Source: Rossellomorea vietnamensis
GTDB taxonomy: Bacteria > Bacillota > Bacilli > Bacillales > Bacillaceae_B
Assembly: GCF_008180615.1 (NCBI RefSeq)
Contig: NZ_VTEH01000009.1
Coordinates: 80,422 to 122,538, forward strand
DNA: 42,117 nucleotides
Direction: 5' to 3'
Below, one piece after another: positions 30,790 to 37,472 of this stretch. The translations under genes were made by a program, and so were the position numbers. The notes under the pieces were generated by a model. It was given only the letters and a program-made list of their open reading frames with translations. It ran no database searches and was not told the origin of the DNA. The first letter of the stretch is position 1. The number at the start of each line of letters is the position of its first letter.

Positions 30790-31989
30790 CTAGGAAGCGT
30801 TATTTTCATTTGGCTCCTTAGTGCTGGTAAATTTTTTGTACCATGAAACAGCGAGGAATGAAGAGAACGCTAAAAACGGCAGCAAAACAAAAAAACCATC
30901 CCAGAATTCAACTGCTGTTACAGGCTGTTTTATATTCATAAACATTATGTTTACTATGAAAATTAGTTGCGGAATAGAATAAACAGCTAATAGTCCGAAC
31001 ATAATTACAGTTCCAAAAACATATAACAAACTATACGATTTTACTAACCATTCTTCACCTTCGTAAACCTCTTCTTCCTCATGTTTCTGTACCCATGGCA
31101 TCTTATTTATTAGATAAGCTTTCGAATTTTCCATGAGATTATACACACCGGTCAGATTTTCCAATACATAATACAAATCAGTCTTCATAAAAAAACAGAC
31201 CTGATATAAAAGTCTTAAAATGGTTGTTAGACTTATTAGACGAAGTACCCCTGTTATGAGTTCCATTTCATAAAAAAACAGTTGAAGAATTAAGCAAGTA
31301 AATAATACTGCTATATCAAAGCATATGCCTGCAAGGTATAATGTGGTTCTATTTTTAGGGGAAAGCTGCCAAGCTTCGCTTAAATCAGTTTGCAAAACAA
31401 TAAAAAACAGCCTGGTCCCTATTTCCAATCGAGCAGGGAGGTTTCTAGACCTGATGGCAAGTATATGCCCGGCTTCATGGATAAGTACAAACGGAAGAGA
31501 TATTAAAGCAACCGAGAGAATATTGACCATATTTAAGTCATATAAAAACAGGTCCTGGTAAACAGGAATTAAAGCGGGGAACTTCATAAATAAAATAATG
31601 GTAAGAAGGAATAAGAAAAAGTAAATTATGACTGAAACTCTGTTAAAAAACACCTTTCCTGCCATAGGAGGAATCCACAAAAATTGGGCTGGGACCTTTT
31701 CCACAGCCGGAGATATCTTGATATCTTCATCATCGATTTTAACAATAAAGTTCATTTCTATTAAAACTTCCATAAATTCCATAACGCTTGTATTTTCTTT
31801 TCTTAATTCATCTTCCAGTTTTTCTTGAACAATTTTAATTGAATTTCCTTCTGATAACAGCCTTATAACACTTACTGCAAGAGCAGGCATCTCAAAATAT
31901 TCGTGTGTCATTTTATTCTGAACAATAAAGTTTTTCCTATCTTTCTTTGCATCATATGGAACTAAAGTTATTATGCTTTGTTTATTCAT
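30790..31989 (-). CDS. M50-type membrane peptidase with PqqD-like N-terminal domain
   Basis: About 399 residues. Residues 1-85 resemble a PqqD-like peptide-recognition domain (FEMPALAVSVIRLLSEGNSIKIVQEKLEDEL, EFMEVLIEMNFIV). The rest is multi-pass membrane protein with the zinc motif HEAGH (171-175) and a later TDLYYVLENLTGVYN that can supply the third ligand. The layout matches the YydH-like 'peptide zinc metalloprotease' family found beside ribosomal peptide genes. It follows the 21-codon peptide gene and a terminator in the same operon. I start it at the ATG at 31989; GGGAGG is somewhat distant (13 nt) and a TTG at 32001 is in frame. I infer that it matures and/or exports the peptide. Confidence 0.83.
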   Translation of the reverse strand: MNKQSIITLVPYDAKKDRKNFIVQNKMTHEYFEMPALAVSVIRLLSEGNSIKIVQEKLEDELRKENTSVMEFMEVLIEMNFIVKIDDEDIKISPAVEKVPAQFLWIPPMAGKVFFNRVSVIIYFFLFLLTIILFMKFPALIPVYQDLFLYDLNMVNILSVALISLPFVLIHEAGHILAIRSRNLPARLEIGTRLFFIVLQTDLSEAWQLSPKNRTTLYLAGICFDIAVLFTCLILQLFFYEMELITGVLRLISLTTILRLLYQVCFFMKTDLYYVLENLTGVYNLMENSKAYLINKMPWVQKHEEEEVYEGEEWLVKSYSLLYVFGTVIMFGLLAVYSIPQLIFIVNIMFMNIKQPVTAVEFWDGFFVLLPFLAFSSFLAVSWYKKFTSTKEPNENNAS

Positions 31990-32009
31990 CGCTTTAGCCA
32001 ATCCTCCCT

Positions 32010-32046
32010 AAAAAAAGAGAGACTGAATAGATCCAAGTCTCTCTTT
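32010..32046 (-). terminator. Terminator between peptide gene and peptidase gene
   Basis: AAAGAGAGACT/AGTCTCTCTTT stem (11 bp, perfect) followed by TTTTAGGG on the minus strand, in a 62-nt gap. Partial read-through would yield much more peptide than peptidase, a common layout for precursor peptide genes. Confidence 0.87.
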
Positions 32047-32051
32047 CCACA

Positions 32052-32117
32052 TCAAGCTTTCCATAAATAGCACCACCAGCAAGTCAGCTTCAACTTATTC
32101 AGCTTTCTGATTTTCAT
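32052..32117 (-). CDS. 21-residue Cys/Trp-rich basic peptide, candidate signal precursor
   Basis: The ATG lies in the stop of the HD-GYP gene (ATGA overlap, 32114-32117), preceded by GAGGTGAG. The peptide starts MKIRKLNKL and ends KLTCWWCYLWKA: a basic N-terminal half (five Lys, one Arg in the first ten residues) and a C-terminal CWWC with a third Trp. An intrinsic terminator follows the stop, then the M50 peptidase gene with a PqqD-like domain. Overlap, ribosome site and operon position support a real gene. I do not recognise the peptide. It may be a peptide pheromone or a modified (for example disulfide-linked) product; no modifying enzyme other than the peptidase is visible. Confidence 0.75.
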   Translation of the reverse strand: MKIRKLNKLKLTCWWCYLWKA

Positions 32118-33316
32118 AATCTCACCTCACTCTCTTGTGTATTGATTCTTGAATTCAGGATTAGGTCGCTTGATGTCTGATAGTGCTCATGAAGTAAAAC
32201 CCATTCAGTAAAGACTTCTTTAAATATATCAATAAGATCAGGGTCAAACTGTGTGCCCTTCCCTTCAAGAATTCTATTAAATGCAGTTCCAACTGGCAAT
32301 GCTTCCCTGTATGACCTCGTCGATGTCATTGCATCAAAAGCATCGGCGATTGCTGTGACTCTTGCCAAGATTGGAATATCCATCCCTTGTAATCCTTCAG
32401 GATATCCCTTTCCATCCCACCTTTCATGATGAGAGAGAATGACGCCTGAACTATCATTTAAATTTTCAACTTTTTCAACTGCCTTAGTCCCGACTACTGG
32501 ATGAGTTTTTACAATATCAAACTCTTCTTTAGTTAATCTGCCAGGCTTCCTAAGGATATGATCGGGTATATTAATTTTCCCAATATCATGAAGCAAACAA
32601 GCATAGTAAAATGAATTCAATTCTTCTTGCGTGAAATTCCCCATCTTTTTCGCCAATATAAGAGCATAGTTCGCTACTCTCTCACTATGTCCTTTAGTAT
32701 AAGGGTCTTTTAGTTCCAGCGTAGCTATTATACCTTTCACTATAGCTTCCAACTGCTTATTATATGATGTTTTTATCGCACTCACATACCCAAGAATTCT
32801 TTTCAATAACAGGTAAGCCATGGAGGAAATCACCAAAGTAAGAATAGCCGGAAAAATCACCTTCATATCATGAATAAAAAAAGCTACTGTTACGTATTTC
32901 AAAATAACAGACCCAGTGATGACCAGGAAAAATAGTTCACTGACAAAGATAGGCGAAAATACAATCAAAAATAGTTCAACCACATTTCCGCTTGTATATT
33001 CAATCCCGCTTCCGCCATAGATTGTTAAATCATTGACTAAATTAAGAACCATATAGCTGATTACAAAAGCATACTTGATTCTATGTTGGTTATGTTTATA
33101 AACCACCAGCAGTACAGGAATCAATAGAAGTAAAATTATGTAGAGAATATATCCAAAACTCGATTTAAATCCAATTTCACCATCTGTAACAAATGGATTA
33201 AAAAAATAGAAGAATCCGTCATACAAAATCGAAATAGTAAAAAACAAAACTAAAAACCATTTTAGTGTCCTTTTTTCTTCAAAAATCAAAGTCGAATCTT
33301 TTATATTTTTTAACAT
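32114..33316 (-). CDS. HD-GYP phosphodiesterase with multi-pass membrane sensor
   Basis: A 400-residue protein. Residues 18-175 make about six membrane helices homologous to the sensor of the kinase at 29383. The C-terminal HD-GYP domain is complete: H210 (YTKGHSERV), HD 243-244 (LLHDIGKINIPDHIL), H272 (KTHPVVG), HHERWDGKGYPEGL with GYP 304-306, and DAFDAMTSTRSYR. It should hydrolyse c-di-GMP. The ATG at 33316 has GAGG 6 nt upstream; a GTG at 33328 is in frame. Its stop overlaps the peptide gene, so the two are translationally coupled. Confidence 0.92.
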   Translation of the reverse strand: MLKNIKDSTLIFEEKRTLKWFLVLFFTISILYDGFFYFFNPFVTDGEIGFKSSFGYILYIILLLLIPVLLVVYKHNQHRIKYAFVISYMVLNLVNDLTIYGGSGIEYTSGNVVELFLIVFSPIFVSELFFLVITGSVILKYVTVAFFIHDMKVIFPAILTLVISSMAYLLLKRILGYVSAIKTSYNKQLEAIVKGIIATLELKDPYTKGHSERVANYALILAKKMGNFTQEELNSFYYACLLHDIGKINIPDHILRKPGRLTKEEFDIVKTHPVVGTKAVEKVENLNDSSGVILSHHERWDGKGYPEGLQGMDIPILARVTAIADAFDAMTSTRSYREALPVGTAFNRILEGKGTQFDPDLIDIFKEVFTEWVLLHEHYQTSSDLILNSRINTQESEVRL

Positions 33317-33334
33317 GGCAGGCCTCACTTGCTG

Positions 33335-33382
33335 TAAATAGAATTATGTTTAAAAAGCGCTCAATTGTCGTCATTCGACAAT
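33335..33382 (-). promoter_or_regulatory. Promoter of the peptide operon with Spo0A-type palindrome
   Basis: ATTGTCG-TCATT-CGACAAT (33364-33382) contains TTCGACA, the exact complement of the Spo0A box TGTCGAA. It stands about 10 bp upstream of a candidate -35 TTGAGC (33359-33364), with 18 nt to a -10-like TATTTA. The position suits activation by Spo0A~P. The -10 is weak. Confidence 0.55.
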
Positions 33383-33643
33383 TTTCATTCTATAGCAAAA
33401 GTCCCATCCGGGGAATAGTTTATTTTGCTTATTTAAGGTGAATTTTCCCAATAGCTGATATTAACAAGGCTAATTAGCGCTTACTCGGGTATAAATCGAG
33501 TAAAATATTCATTTTTAGCGAAGGTAAATTTCTATTCTTTTCTATTCTGTATATCGGTTCATTTTCAGCGTGCTGAATAGAAGTCCTTCAAAAAGAGACT
33601 ATAGTACTACTCTCCCTCTAGATGAGCTGAACTTTTCTATAAT
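33383..33643. other. Intergenic region without a gene
   Basis: AT-rich; holds one TTACTCG/CGAGTAA inverted repeat (about 33480-33504). No ORF with a ribosome site seen. Confidence 0.4.
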
Positions 33644-33673
33644 AAAAAAAGGCCCTCTGAGTCAGGGCCTTTT
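33644..33673 (-). terminator. Terminator of the gene at 33676
   Basis: AAAAGGCCCT/AGGGCCTTTT with a further T-run on the minus strand, directly after the stop. Confidence 0.87.
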
Positions 33674-33675
33674 CA

Positions 33676-34011
33676 TCAATCCGCAAGTTTTTGCTCTATA
33701 TTGCTGTTCCTCTTCATTAAGAAGTCGATGGCGAGCCAGAAGAAAACAGAGACCAAAGCGTAAATTCCAATTGAGTAGTAGATATCTTCAGTTTTCCATT
33801 CTAGCTTAGGAATGAACAGTCCTAATAAACCTGTAAAAATATAATAACTTCCAATCAGATGGAAGAACAGTTTTTCGGTAGTCAAGTTTCTTTTCTCCAT
33901 ATAACCTTTGCCTGCTTTTCCTAAGAAGATTGCAATTCCCCTGATGATAAAATACACGGAAAAAGCAATAATAATAGCAATCACTGTAGAATTGTTAAAG
34001 ACGTTTGCCAT
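33676..34011 (-). CDS. Small membrane protein, unknown function
   Basis: A 111-residue protein with three likely membrane helices (residues 9-28, 49-68, 78-98) and a basic C-terminus. AAAGGAG lies 7 nt before the ATG at 34011 (MANVFNNSTV); the frame extends upstream to 34038 but the ribosome site is inside that extension. It is monocistronic, divergent from ktrD. I do not recognise the family. Confidence 0.72.
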   Translation of the reverse strand: MANVFNNSTVIAIIIAFSVYFIIRGIAIFLGKAGKGYMEKRNLTTEKLFFHLIGSYYIFTGLLGLFIPKLEWKTEDIYYSIGIYALVSVFFWLAIDFLMKRNSNIEQKLAD

Positions 34012-34177
34012 TTTAATGCTCCTTTCAACAAATACCATTGTTCATTCTTAAGATTGTACCATAAGATCATCAATTTTGAGTAGGAATTAAATTCCAATAT
34101 ATTTTTTTTGTATTTTACCTCCCTGTACCATGTGGTATAGTGTTAAATAGCTATTATCCCTAAAGGAGAATTTTCTT

Positions 34178-35533
34178 ATGTCCAGTTTAAAAGATAGAAT
34201 TGATAAACTATCTCCTGCCCAGTTAATTGTAGTTTTCTATTGTGCGGCAGTCGGAATTTCAATCCTATTACTTAGTCTGCCTATCACTGCCCAGCCGGGT
34301 GTAGACTTAAGTTTCATTGATATTATGTTTACCGCAGTAAGCGCCATAAGTGTCACAGGGCTTACTGTTATTCAGATAGTAGATACCTTCAGTACGGCAG
34401 GCATCTTCATCCTGATATTCATACTGCAAATCGGCGGCATCGGAATTATGACCCTTGGAACCTTCCTATGGCTGATCATAGGGAAAAAAATTGGTTTGAA
34501 AGAACGCCGGTTAATAATGACCGATCAAAATCAATCTAACCTTTCCGGCTTAGTCAACTTAATGAAGCAAATCCTGTTAATCATCCTATTAATCGAATCT
34601 GTCGGTGCTCTTATACTAGGTACATATTTTCTAAAGTATTATCCTGTCTGGCAGGATGCGTATCTGCATGGCCTCTTCGCCAGTGTCAGTGCTACAACCA
34701 ATGGCGGTTTCGACATCACCGGACAGTCGCTCATTCCATATGCAGATGATTATTTTGTTCAGTGTGTCAATATCATCTTAATCACCCTGGGAGCCATAGG
34801 ATTCCCTGTTCTCATTGAATTAAAGGATTTTCTTATGAATAATAATGACAAGCGGGTAAGGTTCCACTTTTCTCTTTATACCAAGTTGACGACCGTTACC
34901 TTCTTTTCTCTAATGGTTGTGGGAACGATTCTGATTCTTGTTATTGAGTTCAATCGTTTTTTCCAAGGTATGTCGTGGCATAAATCTTTTTTCTATGCGT
35001 TTTTCCAATCCACAACTACACGAAGCGGAGGACTGGCAACCATGGATGTCAGCCAATTTTCGGAGCCCACCCTCATCATTCTCTGTATGTTGATGTTCAT
35101 TGGTGCTTCCCCAAGTTCAGTTGGAGGCGGAATAAGGACCACGACATTTGCCATTAATATTCTTTTTCTTATCAACTTTGCAAGAGGCAGGTCAACGATT
35201 AAGGTTTTCCGCAGGGAGCTGGATCAGGCTGATGTGATTAAATCATTGGCAGTAACATTACTTGCCAGCTTTATGTGTGCCGGGTCTCTTATCATTCTGT
35301 CGATTACCGAGTCTCACTCATTCCTGGAAATTTTATTTGAAATTTGTTCAGCATTCGGAACCGTTGGACTATCAATGGGCATTACTCCTGATTTAACCGT
35401 TATCGGCAAACTCATCATAATGGCCCTGATGTTTATCGGAAGAATCGGACTTCTTACTTTCCTCGTTATCCTGGGCATTAAGCAGAAAGAAACTTTGTAT
35501 AATTATCCTAAAGAAAAAGTCATCATCGGGTAA
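34178..35533 (+). CDS. ktrD: Potassium uptake channel subunit KtrD
   Basis: A 451-residue Ktr/Trk superfamily membrane protein that conducts K+ (with Na+ coupling), gated by the cytosolic ring protein KtrC. The four P-loop signatures are visible: SVTGLTV, TTNGGFDITG, TTRSGGLATMD and FGTVGLSMGI. LGTFLWLIIGKKIGLKERRLIMTDQNQSNL and the C-terminus YPKEKVIIG match B. subtilis KtrD better than KtrB. No KtrA/C gene is adjacent, as usual for ktrC-ktrD. AAAGGAG precedes ATG. I see no c-di-AMP riboswitch in the 140-nt upstream region. Confidence 0.92.
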   Translation: MSSLKDRIDKLSPAQLIVVFYCAAVGISILLLSLPITAQPGVDLSFIDIMFTAVSAISVTGLTVIQIVDTFSTAGIFILIFILQIGGIGIMTLGTFLWLIIGKKIGLKERRLIMTDQNQSNLSGLVNLMKQILLIILLIESVGALILGTYFLKYYPVWQDAYLHGLFASVSATTNGGFDITGQSLIPYADDYFVQCVNIILITLGAIGFPVLIELKDFLMNNNDKRVRFHFSLYTKLTTVTFFSLMVVGTILILVIEFNRFFQGMSWHKSFFYAFFQSTTTRSGGLATMDVSQFSEPTLIILCMLMFIGASPSSVGGGIRTTTFAINILFLINFARGRSTIKVFRRELDQADVIKSLAVTLLASFMCAGSLIILSITESHSFLEILFEICSAFGTVGLSMGITPDLTVIGKLIIMALMFIGRIGLLTFLVILGIKQKETLYNYPKEKVIIG

Positions 35534-35626
35534 AAATCTATGTATCAATGAAATCATTTCAATAGGTTCAACCTTAAAAAGCAGTGGACCCAGTCGTTGC
35601 CACTGAAAAAGTCCAATCAAAAATCT

Positions 35627-35669
35627 AAAAGGCAGAACCGTTCAATTCAAAGAACGGTTCTGCCTTTTT
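35627..35669 (+). terminator. Strong terminator downstream of ktrD
   Basis: AAAAGGCAGAACCGTTC pairs with GAACGGTTCTGCCTTTT (17 bp, perfect), with T- or A-runs on both sides; works in either direction. Confidence 0.9.
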
Positions 35670-35689
35670 CTAGTCAGGTACTATTAAAA

Positions 35690-36150
35690 GTGTTGGTTTC
35701 CGTTTAAGATGCAAGACTCCACTCGGCTGGCGCACGGTGAAGCGGGCTTTACAGCGAAAGCAGCTTGTTATTTTCTTAATTAAGTACAGCGATAAAATAA
35801 GGGGAGTTTTTCCCGTTAATTACAATTTCTAACCTCAAGTTGCAGTAAATAGAGGGAGTTTTTCCCCTTATGAGAAGAAACAGCACCTATTTTCTAATGT
35901 AGTAAGTCAAATAAGGGGATTTTTTCCCTCTATTTAAGCTGTTTTCTCATACTTTTCAGCAAATAAGGGGAACTTTTCCCTCTATATAACTAGCTTAAGT
36001 ATTGAAACTGGCTGTTCGATACCGGTGGTCACTTCTTCAGACCCTTGAATCCGCATCTTTCCCTCGACTAGTTGAGAAAGCACCTCCCCAGGCCTGGCAG
36101 GCTAATGTTGCAAAAATCATAAATGAGAAGAAAGAGTGACTTTATTTCTA
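35690..36150. repeat. Dispersed repeat family 2, copy F
   Basis: Colinear with the copy at 14395. It starts GTTGGTTTCCGTTTAAGATG and has four palindromes with a period of about 60-70 bp: AATAAGGGGAGTTTTTCCCG, GTAAATAGAGGGAGTTTTTC, CAAATAAGGGGATTTTTTCC and CAAATAAGGGGAACTTTTCC. The tails also correspond (CAAAAATCA and a GTGACTTTAT-like end). No ORF. Confidence 0.82.
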
Positions 36151-36300
36151 CAACCCACTGAATGTGTTATCTGTTTATCCCATTAGCTTTAGAGTCTTTT
36201 AAGTGGCTCCAGCCCACTGCTTTTTTTATGAGATCAATATTACCGCTGACTGATTTTAGAGAAAGAAGAATGGAAAGTTATGTTAAAATATAGAAAAAAG

Positions 36301-36330
36301 CGATTACTCAGTTAAAGTACAGAGTAATCG
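36301..36330 (+). promoter_or_regulatory. Hairpin in the 5' leader of the GNAT gene
   Basis: CGATTACTC/GAGTAATCG, 9-bp perfect arms and 12-nt loop, ends just upstream of the GAGGAG ribosome site. It could affect RNA stability or be an operator. Confidence 0.5.
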
Positions 36331-36347
36331 AAGAAGAGGAGAACAGT

Positions 36348-37262
36348 ATGAGTGAACAAGTTGCAGCCATGAAGGAACTGATCTCATTAGAAGATGGAAT
36401 TACATTAGTTTATCAAGAACCTAAAGAATACTTACGATACTATTCCGTTTATTATGGCCAAAAATATGCAGACTACTTTTTTAGAAGGTCTCCGGAAACA
36501 ATGTTAGAAATTGCCTCCATTTTTGACTGCGGGTACTTTATCATGAAGGATGAAGAGATCATTGGCGGTGTATTCCTAAAGCCGAATTTCATGTCAGATT
36601 TGTTTGTGGTGCCTCCCTATGAGGATTATGAGGGATTAGTACACAGGCTTTTAAACTATTTAAAAAAGGTATCGAAGACTGACGAGAAAATCATTCTGAG
36701 AGATATAATAGAAGAACACACAGCAGCTTTCGAGCAAAATGGATGCCGGGTTCAAGAAACTAATTATTGGATGATTCGTCCAACACAACCTCTAGTGCCT
36801 GTGCTTCCTGAAGGATATCTTTCAAAACCGGTTGCACCCGAAGACACGAATGATATAGCCTGTTTAATTATGAAATCCTATCAAGCGAATCCTGCTTATA
36901 AACAAATTGGTTCCAAAGAGGATTATATTCAACATATAAAGGAATTCATTGAAAAATATCAAAGCAATACTATCATGGATGAGTGTTCAAGAGTGATCAT
37001 AGATCAGAATACTAACAAACTAGTTGGTGTGTGCCTCCACATGGAATTTGAAGATTATCCTCTGATCATGAGTTTAGCTGTGGATCCTGAACATCAACGC
37101 AGGGGGCTGGGAGGGTTCTTGTTAACCCATTCTATAAACATATCGAGCAAAGGATATCCAGCTGCACGCTTGGCCGTCATAAAAGGAAATTCAGCGATTA
37201 AGCTTTACGAGGCCATGGGATTCATCAGAAATAAATCAATATCGGATATGTACTTAGTATAA
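36348..37262 (+). CDS. GNAT N-acetyltransferase, two-domain
   Basis: A 304-residue protein. The C-terminal half is a canonical GNAT domain: VIIDQNTNKLVGVCLHMEF, IMSLAVDPEHQRRGLGGFLLTHSI (acetyl-CoA loop RRGLGG) and AVIKGNSAIKLYEAMGF. The N-terminal half (YYGQKYADYFFRRSP, GYFIMKDEEIIGGVFL) looks like a second, degenerate GNAT-like domain. GAGGAG precedes ATG. Substrate unknown; stand-alone gene. Confidence 0.88.
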   Translation: MSEQVAAMKELISLEDGITLVYQEPKEYLRYYSVYYGQKYADYFFRRSPETMLEIASIFDCGYFIMKDEEIIGGVFLKPNFMSDLFVVPPYEDYEGLVHRLLNYLKKVSKTDEKIILRDIIEEHTAAFEQNGCRVQETNYWMIRPTQPLVPVLPEGYLSKPVAPEDTNDIACLIMKSYQANPAYKQIGSKEDYIQHIKEFIEKYQSNTIMDECSRVIIDQNTNKLVGVCLHMEFEDYPLIMSLAVDPEHQRRGLGGFLLTHSINISSKGYPAARLAVIKGNSAIKLYEAMGFIRNKSISDMYLV

Positions 37263-37315
37263 TTTAGTCCTAAATGGCCGTTAAACTGAGTGGAGCTTCC
37301 TGAAGTAAACTTTAC

Positions 37316-37344
37316 GGTCAGCAGCTTAAGGCTCTGACCTTTTT
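37316..37344 (+). terminator. Terminator of the GNAT gene
   Basis: GGTCAG/CTGACC stem followed by TTTTT. Confidence 0.7.
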
Positions 37345-37472
37345 GTATGCAAAGATATATATTTAAAGCAAAGAGATAATCCGTCTCAGAAGTGACCTCT
37401 TTTATACAAAGAAAAAGAGCGCCAATTCACTATAGAATCAGCACCCCATCAAAACCGAAACCAGCCATTTCT

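Noticed and set aside
34040..34177. c-di-AMP (ydaO) riboswitch before ktrD
   Set aside because: The upstream region is too short and lacks the conserved aptamer segments.
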